DNA of 64,000 nt from Quercus robur (lineage: Eukaryota; Streptophyta; Magnoliopsida; Fagales; Fagaceae): contig NC_065538.1 in assembly GCF_932294415.1 (NCBI RefSeq), positions 48,935,343 to 48,999,342 of the forward strand, in the 5' to 3' direction. Numbering within the stretch: the stretch's first letter is position 1; the number at the start of each line of letters is the position of its first letter. The position numbers and the translations under genes are program-made. The notes under the pieces were generated by a model, which was given only the letters and a program-made list of their open reading frames with translations, had not been told where the DNA came from and searched no databases. This document shows positions 35,642 to 46,498 of the stretch, in pieces.

Positions 35642-36651
35642 GAAAGATGGGGTGGGTTGGTCAAAGGTGGAAAACAACTTACGGTGGTAGTGTTTTGGTC
35701 AAAGGTGGTGCAGCGGTGGGTTTAGTTGTGAGGTGAGGCTCCTCTCCAGTTTAACAACCTCCTATTTTCTCCCATTTTAAATAGGATGGATGACATGTGG
35801 CATATGGTCAATCCAATGGTTATAAATAAAAGAAAATCACGTACAAATTTTCTCACTTTCTTTCTTTGTCTCATTCTTTCTCTCATAATTTCTTCACTTC
35901 AACAACTCCCAGTTCGGCAGTCCCAACTCCCAAATTATAAAAATTAAGTCTTCCTTTCTCTCTTCTACGGTTCTATACCTACATAGATTTCTCCTCATAA
36001 TTTTCTCTCTCCATCACTTTCTCATTCCTCCTTTTATTTGCCTCTCTCAGCACTTTGCCTACAAAACCTAAATGGTTTGGCCCATAGATTTAAGGTATCA
36101 AATACTCAACTAAATCGATTAAAAGGAATTATAATCATTTGATTATGCTAGTAGGAATCCATGTTTGGATTATGGTCTGAAGGGGGCTAAAATTCTGATA
36201 GCTTATTGTTTTTATTCTTAAAAATTTTAATTGTCTTGTTCCTGAGGAAAAGACAAAATCAATTATTTTCTCTTCTTTTTCAATTTTTCTCGGCCACCAA
36301 ATAGATTAAGGAATGGGGAAAAAAACAATTGTTGGGGTTATTGTTGAACAATTGAGCAAATGGGTATTTGAAAAAGTGTAGGAAAAGAGTCAAATAGACA
36401 AGATGGAATCCGTTCAAAAAAAAATTGAAGGGTGCACAAGAGAAAAAGATGAGAAAGAAGAAAATGGGATCTCACCAACAAATATCATGATTGTGCTGCA
36501 AAACCTCTTATTGTTCTTATAGAAAAATAAGGAAGACTTGATTTTCGGAGTTGGGATTTGGGACTGTCGAACTGGGAGGGGTTGAACCTTTGAAGAGAGA
36601 AGAAATGATGAGAGAGAGAGATATGGAGAAAGTGAGAAAAATCGGTGTTTG

Positions 36652-36692
<41 letters not shown>

Positions 36693-36969
36693 CCATTGAA
36701 TTGCCTTTATACCACGTGTCACTCATCCTATTTAAAATAGGAGAAAATAGGAGACTAATAAACTGAAGAGGAGCCTCACTCTTAGTCGTGGGTTGTTGCT
36801 AGTGTTCGTATTGTTGATGTGGTTAGAAAATGGATTATTTTAATGGGATAGATTGTAAAATAAAGAATGAAATGTATGATGTATTATTAAGTGAGAATGT
36901 AAAATAGATAAAATGGTATTTTGGAGAGACAAAATGCATATTGTTTGCATTTTCCATATGGGAATACTT
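35432..36969. mobile_element. Harbinger-like MITE hosting a Mutator-like element
   Basis: The left end GAGCATTCCC pairs with the reverse complement of the right end, AAGTATTCCC. TTA flanks both sides (35429-35431 and 36970-36972). Without the nested insertion it is about 480 bp. A CT microsatellite lies at about 35602-35637. Confidence 0.7.
35731..36781. mobile_element. Nested Mutator-like (MULE) non-autonomous element
   Basis: Terminal inverted repeats of about 92 bp (35731-35823 and 36690-36781) share long blocks such as CATTTTAAATAGGATG-type sequence on both arms. They are flanked by a 9-bp duplication, TTAGTTGTG at 35722-35730 and TTAGTCGTG at 36782-36790 (one mismatch). Long inverted repeats plus a 9-bp duplication are characteristic of Mutator-like elements. 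No transposase is present. A TA microsatellite (36659-36689) borders the right arm. Confidence 0.85.
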
Positions 36970-36987
36970 TTAGTGTGTACTAACTAA

Positions 36988-37709
36988 TAAGGGTGTGCAC
37001 TGGTCGAATTGGACGGGTGGAGGGCAATATTTTTAACTAAACTGTTAATGGCGGGTTGAGAAAATTCCAATCCACTACTAACTCACTAATCTATAAATCC
37101 AGTGGGTCGGTTACAAATCTTAACGGTTTCAACTTAGTGGATTAAACGGGTTAGATAGGTTGACAAATTCAATTAACTAAATGAAATTATGTTAATTAAA
37201 TTGGATAATTTTTTTTCTCCCTCAAATAAGAAAAAAGAAGAAGAAAAAATTGCAAAACAATTACAAATACTACATTATTTTTTTTTATTAAAATGACTAA
37301 AAACTTTATCACATTGAAAATAAAAACATCTTAGAATATGAAATTAGACATGTACATAGAGTAAGAATAATAACAAAATCTTAGAGAGAGTGGCTAGAGT
37401 TTATTAAGGGAGAGAAATGTGAAAATAAAAAAATAAAAAGAAAGGGCAAGAAATAAGAGAAATAAAGTAGATGAATATGTAAGCGAGAGTTTTGTAACAT
37501 GACAAAGCATGTATATATATAGGCAGGCGGGTCGGGTTATGGCGGGTCAGAAATATCTTAACTCATTACTCAACTCAACCCACTAAATTATCTATCTAAC
37601 CCACTTGACCCGACCCGACCCGTCTCACTTAATGGACCTGCATGAATTGGTCGAGTTGGTTCAGGTCAAGCAGGTTGGCAAGTTAGATGGGTTTTTTTGC
37701 ATAGCCCTA
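36988..37709. mobile_element. hAT-like MITE with GGGTCGGGT motifs
   Basis: The left end is TAAGGGTGTGCA and the right end, reverse-complemented, TAGGGCTATGCA. The 8-bp flanks are CTAACTAA (36980-36987) and CTAACTAG (37710-37717). The interior holds inverted GGCGGGTCGGGTT and GACCCGACCCGACCC segments. No coding capacity. Confidence 0.65.
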
Positions 37710-37717
37710 CTAACTAG

Positions 37718-38517
37718 TAGTGCTTCCACCTTTGAGAAGTTTTTATTTTTATATTTAACCAAACCAATTAAAAAAAAGAAAACATACGAGTAATATTACA
37801 TGGCCAAGTCATGGAGAAAGAATTTAATTTGAAGAATTCTTTTGTAAATGTGTAGAGCAAAACATCAGCCCAAGGAGAAACATATGTATTCTAAGTAGAA
37901 AAAATAGAAGTTGATTATCATGCTTATGAGAAGATATCTCATGAAACCCCTCTCACAACAACTAAGACCCATATTTGTGAGACCCACATGTAGTGTTAGG
38001 GAGATGTCTCCTAAGATAATCTTCCCATGTTAATAGCTTTATTTTATGGTTTAGAATCATCTGTCCCTGTAAAATATGATAAAACATTTCTTATGCCCGA
38101 TTTATAAAGTGGACCTTTCATAGCCATTTGGGTTTTATGTTTGTGGGGCCTATAATCTTGTATGGATTGTATAAGATAATTTTCAGTATCATGATTTATG
38201 AGGATGTGAATGGATTGGGTTAGGTTAGGTTGGTTTGAGATTTTCTTCAGCCCAATGCATCTTTTCTCAAATTCCATAAATTGAGAAATTTCCAATCTAA
38301 ATGAACACATGGTACTAAAAACCAACCAAACTTAATCCACATTAATCAGGTTGAAATGAGTTGAGTTGGATTTCTTATACTTTATAAAAATATTTGATTT
38401 CATTTAATAGTTTAAATCCATCATTCAATAATAGAATTGGGCTTGGTACTTCAACTTAGTTGAAACTAAGTTTTAAAACATCAAAATAAATCAAGCTAAT
38501 AAATTTAAACTAAGACC

Positions 38518-38549
<32 letters not shown>

Positions 38550-38870
38550 TATTAATTTCATAGGTTGTGTGGAGATATTTAAGTTGAAATCTTTCTATCC
38601 CAACTTGGACGTCAAAAAAAAAAAACTTGTTAAGACCCAACCCACCCCAAACTATCAATCCACCACGAAGAATAGACCTAAGAAGTTGGGTTAGGTTGGG
38701 TTGGAACGAGTTTATCAAGTTGGTGAGTTGAATGTGTAAAAGGTAGAAGACAATTATCAGTTATCACATTCCTGAAAGGGGTAAATGGAGATTAAAAAAA
38801 AGCGTTGATCATGACTAGCTTGAGAACCTCTTTTGGCAGGTGGCAGCAGCGGCACCACTTTTTGTACTTC
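37718..38870. other. AT-rich intergenic sequence
   Basis: A TA microsatellite lies at about 38520-38546. GGGTTAGGTTGGGTTGG phrases near 38215 and 38690 recall the hAT-like MITE to the left, but no ends were defined. Confidence 0.5.
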
Positions 38871-38879
38871 CTAGCATAG

Positions 38880-39120
38880 CATATCTTTATCTATTACCTT
38901 GCATGCGGTGCCATTCTCACTCCTTGAATTGCCTCTCTCCTCTCTGGCCACCAGTTCCCACTAACTGTTATCTTTTTCTTCACCTTCACAGGCCCGAACA
39001 GATTCTCTCTCTCTCTTAGTAAGCAACCACTTTTTCCTACTATGAATCTTTATCTTCAACCTCTTAGGTACTGACAGATAAACCCCATACCCCATACTCT
39101 ATTTATGAGAATGCAAGCCG
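38880..39120 (+). repeat. Direct duplication upstream of MAX2, copy 1
   Basis: Shares ordered blocks with 40280-40540: GGCCACCAGTTCCCACTAACTGT, then ATTCTCTCTCT, AGCCACCACTT-like, TGAATCTT, and TATGAGAATGC. Blocks keep the same order with small indels. Confidence 0.7.
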
Positions 39121-40279
39121 GTCTTTTGTCCTCATCTTAGCCTAATTAGGATAGTACAAAGATACGGGTTGAGCGCAAGTTTAGAAAATATTAACTTGAT
39201 GAACAATATGACCTATAGGACTTTTAAAGGTTTAAGTTGTATTAACAACGTAAACTTACATTATAGACTCACAAAATATGTATAAATATAAGTTTACATT
39301 GCTAATACAATGTAAACTAAGAATTTTCCTAACCGACAATATATTAACAATACATCCCAAATAGATTTAGCTAGGCAAATTCTTTATACAACAGTGAGAC
39401 GACTTAAAAGGAGAAGCAAATTTAGCCATGGCATGGGCTAAAGCATTTGCTTCTCTTTTAACCCAGCAAAATCTACAAGAAACAGACTTCTACCAACAAC
39501 AATGTTGCTAATCAAGTTTGAGATGATCCAAGGACAAACAGTAGCCCCATAAAACAGGTCTTAGCATATCTCTCTCTCTCTCTCTCTATCTATATATATA
39601 TATATATATATAGAATTTTTTTACAGCCAAAACAATTTTCTTGCCTTGCCTCTTCCCCAGCCACATGGGGGATATATAGGTAGTACGATGCCAATGAAGA
39701 AATTGTAGTACCAGACTACCAGGTGAAAAAAGCCTATATAGCACATTGAAGAATGTTATTCCTTAATTTGTTTAGAACAGTGTGTATATGGTGACATAAT
39801 TGGTCAAATTTTTAATCTACTTGAATCTATATTCACATATCAAATAAAGAATTGGTTGCACATATAGTACTTGTATTACAAATAAGTAGTGGAACCATAG
39901 ATTACACATACCATAAAATTTCACACGGCTAACATGAATTTTCTACATCGTGCTTCTAAGTCCAATCATGAAGTGAAAGAACTTTATAAGAATTCCTTAG
40001 CCTAAGCATTTCTTTGGCTGGAATAAAGTATTTGAAAGCGGACTTGCCTGGGTCCAGTGCACCGCACCGAATACATTGTTCCGCTGGAATGCTGTAACCA
40101 GACACTGGACCAAGTTTTGTTCTTCCAGAACATAGTACTGGAAACAGCAGCCAAGTTCTGGACAGAAGAAATGGAGGTGGATCCATCACAAAAAGGTTCA
40201 TGAAAAACAAAAATATGGGTCAATATCAACATGAGATCCCCTCCTGACAACTGGCAGATCATTGTACCTTGATTTGGTG
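39121..40279. other. Spacer between the two upstream duplicates
   Basis: AT-rich, with CT and TA microsatellites near 39570-39610. A LINE RNase H remnant lies at 39390-39550. A minus-strand open frame (40210-39956) containing SGYSIPAEQCIRC and PGKSAFKYFIPAKEM looks protein-like but was not recognised. Confidence 0.5.
39390..39550 (-). pseudogene. Fragment of a LINE-type RNase H domain
   Basis: One minus-strand frame reads CWVKREANALAHAMAKFAS. This matches the conserved C-terminal segment (WVKRxxNxxAHxLAK) of the RNase H-like domain of plant non-LTR retrotransposons. Stops lie on both sides; no reverse transcriptase was seen nearby. Confidence 0.5.
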
Positions 40280-40540
40280 TATGAATCTTTATCTTCTACC
40301 TTACAGGTTCCTCCTCCTGTCTTCCTCATCTCTCTGAGGCCACCAGTTCCCACTAACTGTATCCTTTTCTCCATCTCCATAGGTTTGCGCATATTCTCTC
40401 TCTATTTTTTTTTTGGTAAGTGATGTCTCTCTGAATAAGCCACCACTTATTTAGATAATGAATCTTCTAGCATGGGTATACTCCTCTCTTGCTCTATGCC
40501 TCTACCTATGAGAATGCTGGTTTTTTTTTTTTTTCATCGT
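40280..40540 (+). repeat. Direct duplication upstream of MAX2, copy 2
   Basis: Partner of 38880-39120, about 1.4 kb downstream and ending about 200 bp before the MAX2 start codon. Confidence 0.7.
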
Positions 40541-40670
40541 TGTCTTCAGTCCTACACCACATAATAAAAGATATATTCATCATCCCCACCAGTTGGCGTT
40601 TTTGAATGGTTGAATCTTTTCTTTTCATCCGCAAAACTTTGCCATTTGTAAGTACAACCTATTTTCCCAC

Positions 40671-40680
40671 TGTATATAAG
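40671..40680 (+). promoter_or_regulatory. TATA box of MAX2
   Basis: TGTATATAAG lies 73 bp upstream of the chosen ATG at 40753. It places transcription start downstream of an earlier in-frame ATG at 40606, supporting the later start. Confidence 0.65.
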
Positions 40681-40752
40681 ACAATAGTTGAGGTTTCTTT
40701 CACCACCCCAAAGCCATTCTTTTTCTCTCTTACAAGCAAAGTCCATGTCAAA

Positions 40753-42777
40753 ATGGCTGCACTTAACCATGTCCATTTCCACGACTTACCAGATTTAATT
40801 CTCTTCAATATATTCTCCTTAGTTACTGACACTCGTACCCGCAATGCCATTTCTCTTGTATGCCTCAAATGGCACCTGCTAGAGCGATCTACTCGCACTT
40901 CCCTTGCTCTCCGGGGCAACATTCGCGACCTCTTCCTTCTGCCAACTTGTTTCCAAGCTGTAACCAATCTTGACCTCTCTTTGCTCTCCCCTTGGGGCCA
41001 TCCACTCTTGAATTACTCATCCCCTAACTCAATACTATTTGCTCAACATTTTCGCCAAGCCTTCCCTTCCGTTGTTTCTCTTACAATATACGCTCGAAAC
41101 CCTTCAATTCTCTATCTTTTTGCTCCTCAATGGCCTAATCTTCGCCATGCTAAGCTCATACGTTGGCATCAACGTTTGTCTATTCCTCTTGGTTTTGATT
41201 TCCTCCCACTGTTTGAGCATTGCCTTTCACTTTCTTCTCTTGATCTCTCTCATTTCTATTGCTGGACAGAAGATCTTCCTCCTTCACTTAAAACCTACCC
41301 TAAAGTTGCAGCTTCTATCTCCTATCTCAATATCCTTATTACCTATTCTTACGCTGAGGGATACAAGTCCCATGAGCTCCTTGCCATTACATCTGCCTGC
41401 CCGAATCTCCGTCAGTTTCTGGCAACTTGTTTATTTGACCACAGATTCGTTGGGTTTGTTGGGGATGAAACTTTGTTATCTCTTGCTTCGAATTGTCCTC
41501 GTCTTTCTCTTCTTCACCTTGTAGATGCTACTTCGTTGTCAAACGCCAGGGCGAACCCTGATGATGAGGGGTACGCCACTGAAGACGCTAGAATCAGCCA
41601 TGCAACGCTCGTGGGCCTTTGTACTGGATTACCACTGCTTGAGGAGTTGATTCTTGATGTTTGTCACAATGTTAGAGATACCGGATCAGCATTGGAAGTA
41701 CTTAATTCCAAGTGCCCGCGGCTTAAATCTTTGAAGCTGGGACATTTCCATGGGATTTGCAGGGGACTAGATTCACAGCTAAATGGGATTGCACTATGTT
41801 CCAGGTTGGAATCCCTGTCTATCAAGAACTCTGCTGATTTAACCGATTCTAGCTTGATAGCTATCTCACTTGGCTGCCCGAGACTGACCAAGTTTGTGGT
41901 GCATGGTTGCAAAAGGATTACAGAGATAGGGTTCAGAAAGTTTTCTTCCATCCTTAAGAGAACTTTAATTGATGTGGAAATCTCTTGCTGTAAGCATCTC
42001 AATGCTGTGTGTTCCTTACGTGCACTAGAACCAGTTCGAGGCCAAATACAACAATTACACATAGATTGTGTATGGGAAAGTGTCCAACGATTAGAAGGGG
42101 ATCTGAATCAAATTGCTGGAAACAAATCTATCCAACAAGAAAAGCGTCTGGACAATAAGTTCTCTTCAAGGACATGGGCAAGGTTGCATTATCTTTCGCT
42201 TTGGATTTCTGTTGGGGAGCTTCTGAGTCCATTGACTTCATCAGTGGGCTTAAATGACTGTCCTGTACTAGAAGAGATACAAATACGAATCGAAGGTGAC
42301 TGCAGGCAGCAATCATGGCCTTCCATGCATGCATTTGAACTGAGCTCCCTTGAGTGTTATCCTAGGCTCTCAAAGATGAAACTGGATTGTGGAGGTACTA
42401 TTGGTTATGCTCTTACTGCTCCTTATGGGTATGCGGATTTAAGCCTGTGGGAGCGATTTTATCTTAAGGGGGTCGGGAATTTGAACCTCACTGAGCTTGA
42501 TTATTGGCCTCCACAGGACACAGAGATTAATCATAGAGCTCTCTCTCTACCAGCAGCAGGATTGCTTGCACAATGTGGGACACTCAGAAAGCTTTTTATT
42601 CATGGAACGGCTAGCGAACACTTGATGATGTTTCTCTTGAAAATACCAACTCTCAGGGATGTACAGCTAAGAGAAGATTACTATCCTGCTTCAGAAAATG
42701 ATTTCAGCACCGAAATCCGAGTGAGCTCGTGTTGTCGATTTGAGGACGCCCTCAATAGGCGTAAGATCCCTGACTGA
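40753..42777 (+). CDS. MAX2: F-box/LRR protein MAX2 (D3/RMS4 type)
   Basis: An intact single-exon frame of 674 residues. MAX2 is the substrate-receptor subunit of an SCF ubiquitin ligase that works with D14 and KAI2 to degrade SMXL/D53 repressors in strigolactone and karrikin signalling, mainly in the nucleus. The F-box is at residues 10-50 (HDLPDLILFNIFSLV). Leucine-rich repeats fill the rest, with hallmark phrases SLLSPWGHPLL, FVGDETLLSL, LSIKNSADLTD, ELDYWPPQD and LRDVQLREDYYPA. It ends FEDALNRRKIPD, keeping the C-terminal Asp typical of the family. The frame is open to Met 40606, but that lies upstream of the TATA box, and Met 40753 matches the family start. Oddity: the loop at about residues 437-475, long and acidic in Arabidopsis MAX2, is short and not acidic here. 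Confidence 0.95.
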   Translation: MAALNHVHFHDLPDLILFNIFSLVTDTRTRNAISLVCLKWHLLERSTRTSLALRGNIRDLFLLPTCFQAVTNLDLSLLSPWGHPLLNYSSPNSILFAQHFRQAFPSVVSLTIYARNPSILYLFAPQWPNLRHAKLIRWHQRLSIPLGFDFLPLFEHCLSLSSLDLSHFYCWTEDLPPSLKTYPKVAASISYLNILITYSYAEGYKSHELLAITSACPNLRQFLATCLFDHRFVGFVGDETLLSLASNCPRLSLLHLVDATSLSNARANPDDEGYATEDARISHATLVGLCTGLPLLEELILDVCHNVRDTGSALEVLNSKCPRLKSLKLGHFHGICRGLDSQLNGIALCSRLESLSIKNSADLTDSSLIAISLGCPRLTKFVVHGCKRITEIGFRKFSSILKRTLIDVEISCCKHLNAVCSLRALEPVRGQIQQLHIDCVWESVQRLEGDLNQIAGNKSIQQEKRLDNKFSSRTWARLHYLSLWISVGELLSPLTSSVGLNDCPVLEEIQIRIEGDCRQQSWPSMHAFELSSLECYPRLSKMKLDCGGTIGYALTAPYGYADLSLWERFYLKGVGNLNLTELDYWPPQDTEINHRALSLPAAGLLAQCGTLRKLFIHGTASEHLMMFLLKIPTLRDVQLREDYYPASENDFSTEIRVSSCCRFEDALNRRKIPD

Positions 42778-44336
42778 AAATTGGGAGTCAAATCTTCTCA
42801 TAGCGTAGACATACATTCATAAAAAAATAGCTAACTAAATAGAAATGGTTATTCCATTTCAGTGAACCAATGTACCTTACTGGTTTAGAAATTACGAACA
42901 TGTAAAAATTTAACTTTATATATACAAGTCAAATAAGGATCTTTTAACTCTCAACTACCAAATTTGCGCTTTCTTTTCTTCTTAGAATAAAAATATAGTG
43001 CATATACTTTCTAAATGCAAAATTGAAAAAAAAAAGAAGGTTTTGTTTTTGGAAAAATTAAAAAAAGCTTCTACTAAAGAGGCTTAATTATCTATTTCTA
43101 AAAACAAGTATCTTAAATATGGATTAGTTTAATACGAGTAATAAGATAAAAAAATAATAATAATAATAATAATAATACATCAGTCACATAAATGTAATAC
43201 GATTTTTTTAAAAAAAAATTCTTAAGGGCAAGTAAAAATTTATAAATAAATTCTTGTTTTTATTAAAAAAAAGAGTAGGGAATTTTTTAAATCTAGGAGG
43301 TGGCTCCCTTCCCTTTGCCCCTGATTTTATATCTTGGTACCCTTTGTGGACAAGCAATCAGCTATATTTACACCCTTAAAGCAGGCAAGAAGTATTTTTT
43401 ATTTATTTGTAGGAAAGTACTTATTTTTTTTAATTGAGAGAGAGTATGAAATATTAATTACGTAAAATGAATTTTATAGCTCAAATCCTTTCATTCTCAA
43501 CTATCCATATTAAAAAAAAAAAAAAACTTAATGTCCTGAGCCTGGTGAACGAACCGAGCAAGGAATATACCTACTATTCACAGTGCAATATCAACTTGGT
43601 TTTCCGGCGAAGTATAAACAGATAGGCTTAATCTTATATCATTCCAAGTTGTAGTATAAAAATAGTTCGCAGTAAGGAAGCCAAGTTACTTTATATCTTT
43701 CACTGCAAATCGCTGCTCCAAAAGCTTAAAAACTAAAGAGTGCCATTAAAGTGTATCAATTGTCATGCCAAAGAATTAGGGAGTCCCATTTTCCCACGTT
43801 ACTCTGTAAGAAAGGTCTAGGAACATGTCACAGGCAAGGAATCTTCCTTCATCCTCATGTACTTTCTTGGAGAGCTGTTATCACTTATCACCCCAAGCTT
43901 TTTTGTAGATATTGTTCCACCCATCCAATCCAAATGTAAATTGTGTAAGATTCTAATCATATATAGCTCATGTACTGCGGCTTTATTCCATTTCTTCACT
44001 TTCAGTCCTATCTAACCCTTCCTTTTTGTGACCACAAAAAGCATCCCAAAGCTACTTTGGTGTCCATAACTTTATCATATGTGCCCAGTAGCTTTAGTCA
44101 TGAATCAAATATGAGCTTTGCAACAGGACGCGTACACCGGTACACGAGACTGCAATAGCTGCATGATTGGGCATGAGGACACACGAATGCAGGGCATAGT
44201 TGCATTATTATTTATCTGATCAGTTTGCATATACTTAGGAGGTGGAAATAAAGTACAAGACCAATGTCTATTATGCACACCGTACACACATGCCGTTTTT
44301 GCACAAAATGTTTTAAAATGTTTTTGTTACACTTTG
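42778..44336. other. MAX2 3' region and intergenic sequence
   Basis: AT-rich with an AAT microsatellite near 43154-43178 and several poly-A runs. No gene recognised. Confidence 0.6.
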
Positions 44337-45600
44337 CACCCTTGTTAGTTTTATTGTTAAATTAGATAGAAATTAATAGCACATGACTTACATATGATTT
44401 TTACTTAGGTAGCACAATATTTAAAGACCAAAACACTCTTTTCACAAACAATTAAAAACAATTTTTTTTTTCCTTCCTAGTGCGTACAGGTACACAGCTC
44501 TCTCTCTCTTTCCCAAGGTTTTTTCCACTTTTTGGACTGCACCCTTTGAATGGCTTTTTCCAAGCACCACCACACATTGACTGTTATCACCACCACCATA
44601 TCCTATTGCAGCAACAGTTGAAGTTCTCGCGCCTCCAGCCCAAGAATTTTCAGCAGTTATCGCACCTCCAGCCCAAGAATTTGGAAACTAATTGATGACA
44701 CAACATTCCATACAACAATTCAAACAAAAAAAATACTATTCTGTACAATATTCCACAAACAATCATCGTTTCTTCTATATAAAAATTTTTATTAAAAGAA
44801 CAGTCATAATTTAACAATTCCAAAAAGCTACAAAACAATAAAGCTCTACCTACCCAACCCACCTTTTGACAATAATACACCATCAAAAATCCCAACCATT
44901 ATCATGTCCAAGCTAGTATGGGCAAAGATTTGAGGACTAAATTCGTACTTCAAGAATAGAATTCTTGAGATTCGTTGCTGTTACTTTGTCAAAACATAAT
45001 TTAAGATTCTGCTTAAATTTCCTGTTTGAATTTCTACAATGGCATTTACAAGGCTTTTCTTACTTGGCACCTACTGTCCTGTTTTCTTCAACATCTTTTG
45101 CTGTTGTAGGTTTGTTACTTGTGTCAAATCAAATTTGTTTCAACGGAGTTGGGGTTTCGACTGAGTGAGACCTGATAAAACACTTTTTCTTGCTCCAAAA
45201 ACACAGAGACTGAGTTGGGGTATCAATTTGGAATTTACGGTTTCCTTTGTGAAAAGCAAGAGTGTAAGAGAGTGATTTAAGAAGTTGCAATTTGGGGCTT
45301 TCGTCGAGGTGGTGGAGCAGTGTTGTTGCGGTGGAGTGGAAATTTTTTTTGATTTGGGGATTTAGGGTTACAGACTAAGGGTTTTGATTTGGGGAAAGAG
45401 AGAAATCTGAACCTGTACACGCGACAGATGAAGAGTTGAAAAAAAAAAAAAAAAAAAATACTTTTGTTTTAATTGTTTGTGAAAAAGGGTGTTTTGGTCT
45501 TTAACATTGTACTATCTAAACAAAAATAATATGTAAGTTATATGATATCAATTTCTGTCTAACTTAATCCTAAAATTAACATTAGTGTGCAAAGTGTAAT
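44337..45600. mobile_element. Element with long terminal inverted repeats, superfamily unassigned
   Basis: Arms of about 150-190 bp (44337-44512 and 45405-45600) are imperfect inverted copies, both beginning TTACACTTTGCAC when read inward. The right side continues to about 45703 with further copies of a TTTAGGGTG...GTGTAAT phrase, which may be subterminal repeats. The interior (44513-45404) holds CT-rich and GGTGGAG-type sequence and a duplicated CTCCAGCCCAAGAATTT. No transposase or clear target duplication was found; a Mutator-like origin is possible. Confidence 0.6.
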
Positions 45601-45941
45601 AAGAGTCATAGTTTAGGGTGCAAAATGTGCATTCGAATAGTTTATGGTGTAAAGTGTAATTTGGTGTATAGTTTAGGGTGGTAAAGTGTAATTTCCCTTA
45701 GTATGTGTAAGAGACATTTTCCAAAGTTGAATAGGTTATTTGAAGATTTTTTTTTTCTTATGTAATATGTAGACATTCTATTTGTACCCATCTATAACAT
45801 AGATTCTCGACTCCAACTACGTACAAAGCAATATAGAGTATCGTGATCATGATATCCTAAACAGTTGCGGCTAAAAAGGATAGAACAATGAGGCTTCAAG
45901 GAAACTATGTGAGCATGTGTACATAATTGTTGGGCCATATG

Positions 45942-46490
45942 TAGGTGTGGTAATTCGTGTTCGCGGGTCAGGTTCGTGTCGTGTCAGCCATGAATATTCG
46001 GTTATATGAGTTGACCCGAACCCGACCTGTTTAGTAAACGTGTTAGGAATCCTCAACTCGAACATGACCTGTTTATTAAACAGGTCGACTCGACCCGACA
46101 CGTTTATCTCGTTTAATTTACAAGTCATGTAAAAGTCAATACAAATGATCCATTTAATAATCTATTTGATTAATAAGTCATACCAAACCTATATAATTTT
46201 TATCAATTCCCATATATCTAAAATTAAAATACAATTACAACTATAAATATAGTAATAAACATGTAAAAACAACTATTAATTAAGCAATAATATCAAAATA
46301 ACTAATAATTTTATAAGCTAAACGGGTCAGACGGGTTAACATATTGAACACGAACACAACTCGTTTATTAAACAAGTTAGCCATGTCAACCCGAATATGA
46401 CCCGAACCCATTTAGACTCAACACATAACCTATTTATAAACGGGTTAGTCATGTTGAATTCACGGGTCGTGTCAGATTTTGCCACCCCTA
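45942..46490. mobile_element. hAT-like MITE
   Basis: The left end TAGGTGTGGTAA pairs with TAGGGGTGGCAA from the reverse-complemented right end. The 8-bp flanks are GCCATATG (45934-45941) and GTCATATG (46491-46498). Subterminal regions carry CGCGGGTCAGGTTCG and its approximate inverse. 549 bp, no coding capacity. Confidence 0.75.
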
Positions 46491-46498
46491 GTCATATG

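Noticed and set aside
40606..40752. N-terminal 49-residue extension of MAX2
   Set aside because: Lies upstream of a good TATA box at 40671 and has no counterpart in the family; the start at 40753 gives the canonical N-terminus.
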